Of a stretch of 64,000 bases of DNA, positions 10,150 to 25,400 are shown in pieces. The translations under genes and the position numbers were made by a program. The first letter of the stretch is position 1. Each line of letters begins with the position of its first letter. A model generated the notes under the pieces. The model ran no database searches and was not told the DNA's origin. It saw only the letters and a list, made by a program, of their open reading frames with translations. This DNA comes from Telmatactis stephensoni (taxonomy: Eukaryota > Cnidaria > Anthozoa > Actiniaria > Isophelliidae), in NCBI GenBank assembly GCA_029948255.1, contig JALIZF010001843.1, positions 868,001 to 932,000 of the forward strand, given 5' to 3'.

Positions 10150-13100
10150 TTACTGATTATCTGAAAATGAAAAATTTGAAAATTGATTTTCTGCAATACA
10201 GAAATGCACACATTACAATTTGATGCAGATATTCAAACTTCAAAGATAAACCACTTGTATCTCTAATATAGAGTGGTACGTGGGAATAACCACTTGTATC
10301 TCGTTGCACATATCAAAGTTAGATTCAAATCATTGGTCAGTGAGGAGTAAAATGGTGAGTAAAGTAGTCCCCTCTAGTGCACATATAATTATTATGAAAG
10401 CATTTTGCATTATGCACCTTCCTGGAGATGTCATGTTAAAGTTGACCATGCTTATGTACATGTGCATTCTTCTATGAGCTCAGGTATAGTGAATTTTGAG
10501 CAAGCATGCAGCAACAACAACCTCAGAGTGGCTGACTTGAAAACTATGGTACACACACACCTCTGACCTCAACAAGGTGCATTTCTGTGTGCAGTGTTGA
10601 TTCGACTCACCTTCAGAATATGCAGAGTCAGCAATAACAAGATACAAGATCTTGGGGTACAAGTGTTCCTTCTCACCCAGCAATTCACTGATCTCCTCTG
10701 AAGAGGAAGCAACATTAGCATCTTCATCTTCATTCTCTTGAATGGCCTATAACACAATAATCATGAATTTGTCACTATGTGAAACAGTGATAAATTAATT
10801 TAATGAAATTTAATGAACGATGTTGAGAAGGGATTCAATATAACAAGGTCAAAAATATTCTCTATTCATTCAAAAGAGGAGCTTATTATTCCCAACAGAA
10901 AGCTATTATGTATATATTGACTGAGTGGGAGGGCCAGACAGGGAAATATTTGGCTCAAGGTCATGGTCATAAGGATCTCCCTGCACTTGGTCTGTGCCTA
11001 ATGACCAAGAACCAAATATTTTCCCATCTTGCCTTACCTAACTCAGTCAATAAGCATTTTATTATGTGACTCTTTTTGATCATTAAGAGCATTGGGGGGG
11101 GGGGGGGGGGGGTGCAAAAACAGGTCACTTGATAATACTAGTCATGTGTTTCACCTGTACGGCTTTGACCAAGTTGTTCAAATTAAAGTGAATTATTTTT
11201 TTAGTTTTACATGTAATCCTAGGTTAAATGGTTAAAATCAATGGTTTTCTTTAGACTTAAATTAATCCTGGGTTAAAATGAATGATTTTCTTTAGATTTA
11301 ATCCTGGGTTAAAATCAATGGTTTTCTTTAGATTTAATCCTGGGTTAAAATGATAAATTATTTCCTGTCAAACAACAAGACTCCATTGTCTTACCTGTAA
11401 ATACTTGTAAACTCTAAGAAACCTGTCAAAACCCAGCTCTTGCTCTAAAGCTAGACGTGACTCTTCCAGTCGCTGGAAAACACTGTCATCATCCTCATCA
11501 TCTTGCTTTTGTTTGTCATCAGCATCATTAGAATCTTCATCATCTTCTCCCTCACCTACAAAACAATTGGAGCGCATCATTGTCATGAATATGAATGTGA
11601 AAAACTCTGACATGACATAGACAACAGACTGCAGGTATTTCAGATAAAGCACTAATATTTAGCTTGTTCCTCATGCAATGTAATTAATCTAAACATGTTG
11701 CATATTTGATGACATTCTATCTAAATGTAAAAAAGATAATTTGATTGACATGTACATCTAGTCTATGGCATCAATGTCTTACCAGAATCCCAGTCTTCGT
11801 TCAGATTAGAAAGTTCAGAAGAACGACCACCATCTTTTGCACTATCTGTATCATCAACTGAGAAGAACAAATGAAAAATGTTTATTTGTGTATTCATTGT
11901 ATATTTATTTGATCATCCATTTCTTACTGGATTGCCAAAAAAAATTGTCATGCTGTCTTGTTTGACTGAAGAAAGAAGACAAGACCTCCAGGGCAAAATA
12001 GACTGAAGTTTTGCACATTGTGCCTTAAATTTTATGCAATTCATTCATTTTAACATTCATTCATTCATTCAACATCTATTTATTCATTTTCATTCATCCA
12101 TCCATTCATTTGACTTCTGAAATACAAGCAGGGACAACAGTGAACTAATTACTATGAGCCATGGATACATGGATACATGCATACATGTTATGGATACATA
12201 CCAGTGGGGGACTGTGTATCAGCACTTGGATCCCATTCCATACTCTGAACTGTACCAGCAGTTTTCATAGGAGATGGTGAGCGTGCTGCAACAATTTGTT
12301 TACAAGTATTAAATCAATATTTTACATATCACAATTAACTCATTTAAGTGTCAGGTACTTGTTGCTTTATTTCACTCACTGTCTTGTGGTTTTTAGAGGA
12401 AAGGTTTGTGATTGGATTTGTCTAATGAGTACTGCAGGTTAAAATAATTTCCAGTTGGGATATTAATTTTGATTACTTCAGCATTTGTTTTGTTTTGTTT
12501 AATGCTTGTCCATGTTGTTTCATGTTTGTACAACCAAAGTAAACTATCTGAATCTTGATGCATGGGCACAAAATATACTGACAATAGACTCACCAGAACT
12601 GATTAGTACGTCACGCATGGAGGCAAGCATGTTTTCATATTCATTATCATCATCTTCATCGTCAGGGCTTATTTTACAAGAAATAAAATATATAAATGTA
12701 GATATATATCAAAAAGATTGAATAAGTGCAAGTTTTCTCAGTATTAATCAATCTATTACCTTCCTTCAAGTTCTTCTTCCTCTTCGTCATTGTCAATAAG
12801 TTCATCATCATCATCATCATCCTCTTCTTCCTCCTCTTCTTCATCGTCATCATCATCATCACCTCCATCTTCATTGTCTTCCTCATCTTCGTCATCATTT
12901 TGGTCATCTTCATCAGCTTTATCGCTATCATCATTTATGATCTTCTCTTCAGGGTCTTTCCCAGGAGTGGCAAAAATCAATCGAAGGTCAGGCATTGAGC
13001 ATGTACGCAAATGCTTGAAAAGAAATAAATTGATTTGAAATTTTAAATTAAAGCAAATTGAGCTACAAGTTTTGACAATTTTGTAATATGTTAAGTACTT

Positions 13101-16100
13101 TATCAAAGGCACTGCATTTAGTTATTCTTTACCTTGGAATTGGTATCATAATTCCCAGTTTTTAGTAATACAGCATGAGAACTTGTATTGGGTGAACCAT
13201 CAGCAGTGTGGAATGAACTACAAAAACCAACACAAACCTCAATGAATTAGGAGTGAATAGATATGAAATCAATTTACTTTACTGTGTCTATATTTTGCCT
13301 ACTGTTACTGAATGCCTACCAATACTCTGTCAACAACCTTATTTATAGCCAGCCTACAAACACGCTATGACATCTGATAACACCCTCTGATACCCTATAC
13401 CCAGGTGATATTGTCTGGTTTTATCACTCAGTGATTAGAGTATTGTGTCAGAATACACTTACGATTCCTCGACAGATAAATCCTCAACCTGCAAGTCATC
13501 CGTGGAACTTTCAGGTTCTTTTGGAGCACTTTCTTCATTTCTTTCTGATTTCAGAAATTGTTGATAAGCGTCCCTGGCATCAGCACCTTCTTTGCCCGGG
13601 CTTCTTGGTGAACCTAGTGATGTATAATATATTGGTATAATATTACACATGCTCTGGTTGTTCAGAGCCATGTGTGATAACAGTACACATGCACAGATGA
13701 CATCACAGAATCTTATGTGCACTCTGATTGGTTGAAATGCTTTCAATATAAAACTCAACTTTTTTCATCTATCAGAGTACAAATACATGAAAAAATGGAA
13801 TCTATTTGCTATTAGATAGTACATATTACACAGATTCCTGTACATGTATTGTTGTCTGAAATTCGTCCACTAGGCCCTCACTTTTTTGAAGGTTTCTATT
13901 AATAAATAATGTTATGTTTAGGGAGACTGTGGACCCATAAGAATGTTAATTACAATATCATTACATCGAGTTGCCTCTGACTGAAACTAGAAGAATTTGA
14001 TGTTTTGGCTAAGAATGTGTTTAGTCAGGATCAACATGAGGGGAAATGGATGGAAACTAAAGTTATGCTTTTGCTCTTGTTGCAAAAGTTATTGAAACCC
14101 CTCTTCTAACAATGACTATTCTAAAAATATTGAAACATAGGGACATCCAATTAAGATGGCCAAAAGTACCTCTAGGGCTAGTTGGTTTTTCACCCCATGC
14201 TTTGATAGGACTCTTAGGCTCTGACTCTTCTTTCTGTTCTTCAGGCACAGTCTGTAATTTATCTTTCTTTAAGAAAACAGTTTGTGGAGTACTTGGTGAC
14301 CCAGGTGTACTCTTGTCTACTTTAGGTGAGTCTGTTGACACAGTTATTGTTTGACCAATAGGTGAAGTTGGTGTAGCTACTTTAGAGGAATCTGACACAG
14401 TGATTGTTTGCCCAATGGGTGCAGTGGGTGTGACCTCAGGGTGGTCCCCAGTGGAAGCAGATTTGCTTACTGTTATTGTCTGCCCAATAACTGGACTAGT
14501 AGGAACAGTTGGTTTGGAAATGGTAATGGTCTGGCCAATGTTAGCTGATGGTTGTGGAACCTTTTTAATGGCAGCATCACTTTCATCAGTTCCATGTACA
14601 GTTGACGTAGCTGTTTGTAGCTTGATGTTTCCCAATGCATTTACAATCTGAGTTTTTTGTTGTCCCCATTGTTTTCTTGCTGCTGGATGGTTTTCATCAG
14701 TTGGTTTGACTACAGCATCATTTGCACTGGTAGCTGAAAAAAGACAAATTTACATCAATTGTCAAAGACATGTCATGCCAGGCTCAAGAAGGGAACTCAA
14801 AAAGTGCCAGCAATCACTGAGATATATCACCAGCTACTTTGAGGTTTTTGGTGGTATCGCCAGCTACCATATGGTTGTTGTGTCCAGTGCCCTCTACTAA
14901 AGGCTCAGTGTCCAGTGCCCTCTACTAAAGGCTCATTCTCGTGCTACTAAAAATCTTTTTTGACAACCCTTCTCTAGTGACGTGATAGACTAGCAACTAC
15001 ATGTACCTTCCATGTGAGATGCCGTGACTTCTAATGGTAACATTCTAGGTTTAAAAGGAATGTTTCCCCACTGTTTCCTAGCAACATGCTCAGATGGCTC
15101 TCCTACTAACTCTTCTTCAGAAATCTTGGGAATGTCATTCTAAAATTAAAGATATTTTAGGATGGATAAAAAAAAGTTTAGATATTAAATATAATTGATT
15201 GAATGACTAAAATGAATTTAAGTGAATGAATGGATAGATAGATGACTGACTAACTTATGCAAATAAATAATGAAGGGTTCCCAGTGAAAATGACCTAAGT
15301 GACTTTTTGATGGATGACCTGAGATTAATTTTTCCAGCATAAAAAATTACAGTAATTATACAATATTTATTTCATGCCATTGAACATTATCATCAAAAAG
15401 TCACTTAGGCCATTTTTACATGGAACCTTTCATTTATTAATGAGTGAATGAATGAATGCAGAAAATTCCTGCATTCATTCGCTCATCAATTCACTGAATG
15501 AATGAATGGATAGATGGCTGACTGAATAAATGAATGAAAGAAGGAAGGGATGCATAAATGACTGATTGACTTAATGATTGACTGACTGACTGACTGACTG
15601 ACTGACTGACTGACTGACTGACTGACTGACTGACTGACTGACTGACTGACTGATTGACTGACTGACTGACTGTCAGACTGATTGACTGACTGACTGACTG
15701 ACTGACTGATTGACTGACTGACTGACTGACAGAATGAATGACTGAATAAATGAATGAATAGATGGATGGATCATTACTGACTGAATAAATAGATGAATGA
15801 ATGGATGGATTAAAGGATGGATGAAAGAAAGAAAAAATGAACAATCGAATGAATGAATAAATACAGATTGGATAAAATTTCTTGATATCTAATTCTATCT
15901 ATGTGTACATGTACCTCAGAATTTGAGCGGAAAAGAGTTCTGACACCAACTTGTTTCAGTGCTGTCTCCAGACCCACAGCTGCAATAGCTGGCTTTTCTA
16001 ATGAACACAAATGGCAAGTATGAGACAACATGGAGATTTTAGCATTGCTAATAACTAGTAATGTTTGTATCAAGTACTGTATGTAATCAAGTGCTGAAAT

Positions 16101-19100
16101 GACCAAATGATTAGTTAGTAAAAAAAGAAAAAAATTAGGATTAAAATTAGGATTAAAGTTGCATGTAACATTGTAAAGCACCATTGAGCTAACGGAAATG
16201 GCGCTATAGAAATATTTATTTATTATCATTATTTATTAAGGTGAAATATGTGAAAACTGCTTGGCAATTTAACTTTCCCTTTTCTCATCTATGTATACTT
16301 ACCTTCAGGTACTGCCCTTTTAGAAGGCACAAAAACTCTACAAGAAAAAAAATGCCATTCTCAGAATACAGTTTAAATACTCTCCATCTCAATAGAGTTT
16401 TCTGATTTACAGGCTTCAGCACTAATAGTGCCAGACACAAATTAGCATTCATAAGTGTGCAACATAATAGAATAGTGTGTAACACTGTCTTACACTCACA
16501 TATCAGGCAGTGTAGGCTATATCCACTCTAAACCAGATTTATAACAATAAGTTTTACATTAACTAAATTGAAATGTGTTGCTCTTTTTGTAGAATTCTTC
16601 AAAAATTTAAAAATGCTGCTACAATTGTTACAAATAGAGGCTGGTACTATCATTTGGTACTAATAGTGGCCTTGAAGTCTGTAAATCATAAAACCCCAAT
16701 CAAAGACAAAAACAATCTTACCTCTCTTTATCGCTTGGTTTCTCTTCTGGTTTCATTTTCTTCTTTTCCTGTTTGATAAGATTGTCATCAAATTAAAATA
16801 TTTATTATTGATGATAATAATTAACAATTTCAATTTCAACATATTACATTCAAGCAAACCTTACCTCCTCCCACTTCTCTTTTCCAGCTTTGTTTAATTT
16901 TTCCAAAACTGCTTTCTTCTTTTCATCCAGTTGTTTGCGTAACATGGCTGCACGCTCTTCTGCTTGTGCCTAAAATGTTGTCATACATCATTACATTTGA
17001 ATTTTACAGTATTCTGTTTTATATCAACAACATCACAAAACAATTAACTGACATGGTAATTTAATTACCTTTAATGCAGCTATCTTCTTTTTTCTAGCCT
17101 CAGGATCATATCTGGGATCTCCAGCAACACTGCCATTATCTTTCTACAAAATAATATCAAAGAAATAGTCAACCATCAGAAATGACTAGCACAGTATAGT
17201 AGCCATGATATTTGGTCTGCACCCACCCTGACAATCTTGAACTATTTCATAAAATATTACCAAAATATTACCAAATTATTTTAAGAATGTTTGTAGAACT
17301 CACCCTAGGAGGAGCAGCTTCTACTGGACCCCTAATACCAGCCATTCGCTTCTGCATTTCACGACGCTCTGCAAAATTCTGTCGACGAATGGCTTCAAGT
17401 CTTGAAAGGTAATCCTGAAAATACAGAATTAAATATGTAAACCAATGAGACAGGAAGCCATAATGCATTGAATCAATTACATGTTCCTTCACTAACAGAC
17501 ACCACAGGGTCTGGACATCTCCCATAAGTAGAACCTCTCCCTCCTCTTTTCCCCTCCCCCATCCCCTTCCCTTCCTCCCCTCCCCTCCCCAGAGCATTCA
17601 CACCAAGGCATCATCACATCCTGATGAGTCATTAAGAGTATTATTTTTTTTACTGTCTAGTACCTGTTCTTCCTTATTTCTACCATTCTTTCCTGCATTT
17701 CCATTACCACCAGCTGAAACTAAAATTACAAATCCATTGTTTTTAAAATTTGCTCATCAAGCCAAATGCAACATTTGGGGGCATGCATTACAGCACAGAG
17801 CCAGAAAATGTGACCATCTACTGTATTTAATACACTGAATCTCCTACATGTATAAGTGACTTCGCAGAACATCAAATTTAAGTGGTTGCTTACAGAAGGT
17901 GTTTCCTATAAGAGATTCCAACTACAGTCATTTGAGTACAAAACTGGCCATCACTTAATCATTAAGGAGGACAGACACAAATAATATTATTTATTAATAA
18001 TACATTAATTAAGAATAAAATCATTTATGTACCTTTAGGTTGGATAGGTGGTTTGTATTCCTAAAAAGAAAAACAGATCAGGTTATTAATCACTCTAAAC
18101 TGGACACCTTTTGGACCAGCTCTTAATCTCAGCCATGGAGAGGATGTATTGAATTACTTCATGTAATGAAATTAGAACTGAAGAGCTCCCTGCAAAAACA
18201 CAAAGTTAAGTGCTCTCTAAACAAATACTAGTTAATTCTTCTTTGAATATAAAAGACATTTTGGGAGATTGTATATTTATTAACTAGCTATTTCTAATAG
18301 AAAGTGAAGTGCTGCGAGCACAAAACAGCTGGTGTATCCACGTTAGCAGAACTGTTCCCCTTAAACTCATGACGGCTTCACAAAAGTACACCACTATCTC
18401 TGATATATCAAATGTTTCTTGTCTATTTCCTGCGCGTTGTGTGACGAACACTGCTAGTTGACCTTCAATATTGAATTACAAAACATATTTCTTCAGGATC
18501 AGTGTCGGACACACACAGTTCAAAATATTTAGCACTTTGAGTAAAGCAATTTTTCAAACAATCACAAACGGCTAGAGTTGGCAATGACCATAAAACTAAC
18601 TGATTTTAAAAAGCTAGTTTATTTAGGAAAAGATGTGAATCGCTGATCGTATGTATCGCGTGTTCGTCTAGTGACATCCTTGAATCGACTCTCGATACGG
18701 TATGGACTTGAACCGCTGATCGTATGTATCGCATGTTCGTCTAGTGACATCCACAGATTATACTGTGTTCCGAATAGGAGGCTACTCGCTTCGCTCGCAG
18801 CAATTACTTAATTGATCAGAGAGCACTTATGTTTTTGTACTATCTTCAATTACTTACCCAACCTCCATAATCAGCTTGACCACGCTTCTTGTTCATTGCT
18901 GCAGCTCTTTTTCTATTCCAGAATTCTTCCTTGATCTTTGCTCTCTCTGCTGCTTCTGCTCCATAGGCCCTTTTGCAAATTTAAAACAATATCACATACA
19001 ATATTTTTGCTCTGAACAGCACAATCACTGCAACAACAATCAGTTATTTACAACTTTTTGTTTTCAGTAGCTAATACAGAACAGTATAATTATTAATAAT

Positions 19101-19438
19101 AATTTATTATAATAAATAATAATTGTTTGGTGCTAGGGTGCATGAAATTGTTGTGGAACTAATCAGAGTCAGACCCCCCAATGGAGACCTAACCTGCATG
19201 TACAGGTACATGTGGCACTATTTTTTTTTTTTTTTTTTTTTTTTTTGGATATACCTGTTAATCTGTCCCTGTCTTGCAGCCTCTAAAGCAGGATTAGGAT
19301 GTGCAGGGGCATTGTCTGATCTTGTAATAGCAGAAGCTGGTCTTGCTGGTTTAGGAGCAACTGGAATGTTTTCTTTTTGTTCTTGAGCTGACATAGGTCT
19401 CTTGTACTTGTTCATTGGTTGGGGATCTTTATTCTACA

Positions 19439-19469
<31 letters not shown>

Positions 19470-22400
19470 AGCACCATTTCCTCAAAGATACATTGTAAAT
19501 GGCACTTTGCAATTGAGTAATGTTAAACTAATGAAATAGCTAAGAATCCCAAAGTTCTGGCAGGAAACCAGTTGAGTAAATACAATCAGGGTCGAGAAGC
19601 TGAACTAGGGACTAATGAGAACAAATTCAGCCTAAACAAGTGGCCAGGGTGGGACTTGAACTCCAGGCCACCGGATTATGAGGCTGACAATCTGAACATT
19701 TGACCATGTTGCATACAATATTTGGTCAGTAATGATAATTACTAACCATAGTCAAGTTCTTATGTGACAAGTGAATGCTTCCAGGGTGTTTTGGTGACAA
19801 AACAATTTATTGTAATCAACAAACTTCTCACATTTGAGTGCCAACATCCCACTAAAAAGTTAATAAAAGTTTACAGACTAATATCTGATTATAGTGATGA
19901 ATTGTCCTCAACTTCAGAGAACTGCAGAATTGAGTGCCATAGAACTATATGGAATAAAATATTACACTTTGTACAATATCTAACTTACATGTACTACAAC
20001 AGCATCTTGATTTGCACCAGCTCCAGCAGCTTTCTGTTAATTATTAATCAAATATCAACTAACTATAAACAGGAAACCTTACAAAGTAAACAATGTCATG
20101 TATGATCCCAGAAAATATTCATACCCCACCATAGAGGGAGTTTGAAAAAGGATTCTCTCAACCCTCTGGAATTTCCAATTCCTTGCAAACCTTCTGGAAT
20201 TTGCAATTCCCTCCCATCCTTCTGGAATTTGCAATTCCCTCCCATCCTTCTAGAATTTGCAATTCCCTCCCATCCTTCTAGAATTTGCAATTTCCTCCCA
20301 TCCTTCAGGAATTTGCAATTCCCTCCCATCCTTCTGGAATTTGCAATTCCCTCCCATCCTTCTAGAATTTGCAATTCCCTCCCATCCTTCTAGAATTTGC
20401 AATTTCCTCCCATCCTTCAGGAATTTGCAATTCCCTCCCATCCTTCTGGAATTTGCAATTCCCTCCCATCCTTCTAGAATTTGCAATTCCCTCCCATCCT
20501 TCTAGAATTTGCAATTTCCTCCCATCCTTCAGGAATTTGCAATTCCCTCCCATCCTTCTGGAATTTGCAATTCCCTCCCATCCTTCTGGAATTTGCAATT
20601 CCCTCCCATCCTTCTGGAATTTGCAATTCAACGAGTACAAACCTCTGGAGATATGATACTCTGGCTATTCTTCCAGCCTTGTTCTCTGGCCCTGTTGATA
20701 TGGTCACGTTGCTGTCTCTCCCAGCGCTGCTGCTGTACTTTCTTCATGTAGTCATTGTACTTTTGATCCTATGAATGAAATAGTTTGATGGTTCATTAAA
20801 AGAATGCAAATCCTTGAGTCCAAGAAGTATATGAGGCGTGATCACATAAAAGGGGTCTTAGAGGTTGACCATAAGTTAGGCTGTAACGCACGGTGTGCAA
20901 ATCGACCCCGTTTTGGCATTCTCTGCGCTACAATCCTAGCTGGTCCAAGGTAAAACACTCTACGCGTCCAAACATGCATCCCATAATGCATTTCTTCCGC
21001 TGGATCAGATACAGCGGAAGAAAAGGATTATGGGCATCGATGGAAAATTTCGGCAGCACCCGTCCCCTACTCTTAGTCTTAGAAAGTTCTTATAAGTGCC
21101 GAGCCCCCCTGGCTAACAGGCCCCAGACGGCACCTATTGCCTTCTTTACAGTTCCAAACTCGCCGAAATGGCCTTGTTGGCTTGGGGAATGCATCACAGA
21201 ACGACCAGAGAAGCCTCAATACTCTGGAGATCACAGTTGAACCTTGTCGCCGTAATTACTGTGACTCTTTCTTCGTAAAGTCGCTTCCCACTCCTGAGTT
21301 CTTCCAGGAGATTGTCTCCGCCGTCTTTTCTTGCTTAATGATGCAAGTCAAGCAACTTCTGTGCTACAAAATGACTCAAGAAAGCACTTAGAAGCTGAAT
21401 TCAGGCCACGATCAGTACGCTCACCGAACGTAAAGCCTAGAATTCGTCAGGCGTCACTGGATAAGTGAGCCTTCAGTCTTCTAGAACAGCACCAAATTGA
21501 CAGTTACCTTGACAACTATTGTTTCTCTTTCCTGTTTTTGTTTTTGTTTTGTTTTTTTTTCTTTTTCTTCTCTCTTTTTCTCTTTCACAAACACATTTTT
21601 CTGTTTTTCTTTCCTTTCTCTTTCTTAGTTTTCGGTTTTTATTTTTTTTTAGAGTTTGTTTTTGATTCCCAATTAATTGGCAAAAGAAATCCGAACAGTT
21701 AAAGTCTTTCTTTTCTGTTTTGTTTTTCCTTCTTACTGTCTCTGTCGCCCAAACGCGCTCTTCAGTTTTTCTGTTCATTTTTCTTTCTTTTCTCTCTGTT
21801 TTTTTTTCTTTTTCTTTTGAGAGTTTCGTTGTTGTCGTTGTTCTCTCTCCTATCTTCGCCGAGAAATGACCAAAGAAACCCTAAAGATTGCTGTTAAAGC
21901 GGCAAATCTGGAAGATGGTACATCAAAGGGGTCTTAATAAAGAAGACCCCTTTTATGTGAACACCGCTCATATGTATATACCTGTTGGTTCATTAGTTCT
22001 CTTCTTCTTCTTTCACGTGCATCAATTTCTTTTTTCTTATCTGGAACTTTGGGCTGCTGTAAGTTAACACGCAGTAAGACAAATTTGACTAAACCACACT
22101 ATTTTGTATTGCTGAAGTACAGTGTAAAGTAAGCAACAAATATTGTTGACAGCAAACTGATGGGTCAACCCAATAATTAAAAATATTTACTTATTGCAAT
22201 GAATTCCCAGCATACAAGGAAGAAAATGACCATCAAAAAAACACATGAACTTACTGCATTGACAACTTTGACTGGTTTCTTGGCTGGTTCACCTCCTGAG
22301 CTTGGTTTCCTGTGGTTAATATATTTGTTTCAATTCCATTTCTTTTAGGTAAACAATAAATATGACATATAAAATGTATTTATGTAATACATAAAAAAAC

Positions 22401-25400
22401 AGAGTTTTACACTGTCTGTATTTACAGTATAAAGCTCAAAACCGTTACCACTGTTAATGTATGAATTCGCATACTTTTTGTCTCGCAATAGACCCTTATC
22501 ACGGTATTGTGACATTATAAAGTATTTGATTTATTGGAAAAACGAATTCAGTATCAAATTCATCACATCGATATTAGTAAAATTGCAGAGTTTCATAAAG
22601 ATTGTCCTTAAACTGATGAAGTTATGAATTTTTTAAGCTAAATATTCTTGTGGAATTTTTGTAAAGAAATGTATGTGTTTAGCATGATAACGAGGCTCGC
22701 CATGCATGCAATGCCCAACCTCATACATTTCTTTATAAAAATGCTAAGTTTTAAAAATCGATATCTTTGTCAGTTTAAGAGCAATCTCCTTGAAACTTTG
22801 CAAATTTACAAATATCAATAAGACAAATTTGATAGTGAATTCCTTTTTCCGATAAATTAAATTATTTATAATGTCATGCCAGCATGATAAGGGTCTATCC
22901 TCCAATTAAAATAAGATAAGAGATTCCTATGATGCTGATTGCCAGATGATTCTCAGTGGAAAATATGTGAATACATATTAAAGCCCAGTCATCTTTTGGG
23001 CTTTGCATATGACTTACTTGGGTGGTTTCTTCCTTGCTACAGACACTGAATACTTAGCTTTGGGTTCACTGAGTTTATGGGCACCTATCAATACATATAA
23101 ACAAAAACAATCCCATTCAGTTATTAATCCTATCATTTCAAAGACTTTGTCTCATTTGAAGTACATACCAGGTGCTGGCTTGGCTGCTACTGGTCTTGGT
23201 GGTAAAGGTCTCTGTCCCTGGACACCAAACGGCTTACGATGAAGAACAGTATGGCTGAATTCATCAGCAATAACCTAACAAACCAACCAGGAATGTATCA
23301 AAATAAACCACAAAATATGTTATCAATGTGACTTAATAAAGACAACATTAAAATCAAGTTATACAGCCCCTTGTTTACATGATTGTGTGAGGTGCACTTA
23401 TTACAAGCCATGCATGGCCTTCATAATTATGTGGTCATTCTTACAGATCATTGTGGATGATCCATGCTTGCTTGAGTGCTGCAGCTCATGTTACTGCTTT
23501 TGGTCCCATTCTACTATCCCTGGTTAGTATGGTTCTAAAGGTGAGTTCTTCCCAAAGGTATTCTTAGTGTGACACTAGTGCTATAGTAGATGGTGCACAG
23601 TGAATGTTGGAGAACACGTCTAGATCTGCATCAAAGAAGCTGCTTACCTCTTGTGAGAGGAACTTTTGTATTCTTGACTGGATAAAATTCTTCTTTAAAA
23701 TAGTGTTCACTGAGGGTCTGTCACTAAAAATTAATAAACCATAATAATATACATTATTCATAGGATAAAAGATACATATATTTTTTACATAAAACCAGAA
23801 AAAAAACAATAATTATAATGTTCATCAATTGAAAGTAACATTACACAGTGTGTCCACTACTTCTGACAATAGATGGTGCCATATTACAGAAGTAGAACTG
23901 AATACGGTACTCAAGATCTGCAACTGTGGCATGATCAACAGGGGCGGATTTACGGGAGGGGTGCATGGGGTGTGCGCCTCCTCCTGAGATGACTTTGAGT
24001 CTATTTTTCTCAATATTTTTCCCAAAAATCCTTTCTGTAGTTTCCAATTCATAGAATGGTGCACTCCATCCTAAAGATAATCCTGGATCCATCCCTGATG
24101 AAACTGTTGCATGGACGGCAAATGATTTAACTGTTGCCCATAAAGGCGCAAAAAAAGGTGGCGGTGTAAAAATTGCAGCACCTTTACTAGCTACCAACTT
24201 ACTGAGGGTTCCTTTTGAGCAGCTGTGATACCAACAATCTAACATCTGCACCATAGCGTAGTGGGATTGGAGGGTATGAACCCCTACAAACAAACAACAA
24301 TTTAGTACATTTATTTACAAAATTAGACTTATTGGTCATCAATTAAATGGCAATATCTCTGTGTACCTTATTATTTTTAACACTAGATTCTTCATATTTC
24401 CAGCTTCAAACTGAATAAAAAGAACAATCATGCTTTAATTCTATATAATTATGTAAAGTACATTATAAACTACTGCATCATAAACAGTTAAATAAAATAT
24501 AAGCAGACAACTTACAGCATGTTTAAGAGTCAACATTTCATAAAGTACACATCCTAATGACCAAATATCACTAATAAAAGAACAACAGCAAAAACACATC
24601 AGTATTATTGTATGTAATTTGAAAACAGTTTTTGTTTGAAAATGTTCAAACCGGTATAATTTTCATTTTCTGTTGTCCTAATAAATTGTCAGACAATGGA
24701 GACTAAGAATCCAACTCCTTTGAACAATTTCAAATCAAAATAAATTTGAAATTACAATTATGTTTGATTACAAACCTTTTATTATTGTATGGCCTATTTT
24801 CTACAATTTCTGGAGACAAATAATATGGAGTTCCTATACATGTTCTTGCTAATTCAACAGTGCTGGAAAAATACAGTCAAATTAGATTTAATACAAAATA
24901 TTTCAGATGCTGACCCATTGTAAAGTAGGATAGGGATGCTTACCTATGTAAAACTCTTGCAATACCAAAATCTCCTAATTTTACAATCCCTTGTCTTGTT
25001 AAGAAAATGTTCTATGGCAAGAAATAAATTATACAAATCAGATAACTTTCTTCAAATAATAATTACAACACCATACAGAGTACTACAGTGTAGCTCCTTA
25101 AAAAGAATTAAAACCCACCATACATCTAGATGTTACTGGTAGACAGGACTACAGTCATACTATACCTGTGATTTGATATCTCTGTGGAGGATTTTCCTAT
25201 CGTGTACATGTTTGATACCAAGTGCAATCTGGACAAACCAGTCCATGACCTAAAATTTATAAAAAAAGAATCAATTTTCTGAGACAACAGGCTAACAATG
25301 TTCAACAACAACAACAACAATTAAGTAACAACAACAATAACAACAACAACAACAATAGTAACAACAAAAACAATAACAATGATAATAACAACATAGTAAG

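Noticed and set aside
12790..13038. Poly-Ser plus-strand ORF
   Set aside because: Shadow of the Asp/Glu-rich NEK1 exon 33 on the other strand.
20160..20629. CRISPR-like array
   Set aside because: Units are contiguous with no unique spacers, in an animal intron.
20096..20774. Many overlapping ORFs on both strands
   Set aside because: All arise from the 28-bp minisatellite, which contains no stops; frames are interchangeable.
20893..21240. 115-aa plus ORF inside the 1.14-kb TIR element as a transposase
   Set aside because: No transposase motif, no DDE-like spacing, and much of it spans an internal palindrome.
21473..21778. Lys/Glu/Arg-rich minus ORF
   Set aside because: Low-complexity translation of a pyrimidine tract inside a TIR element.
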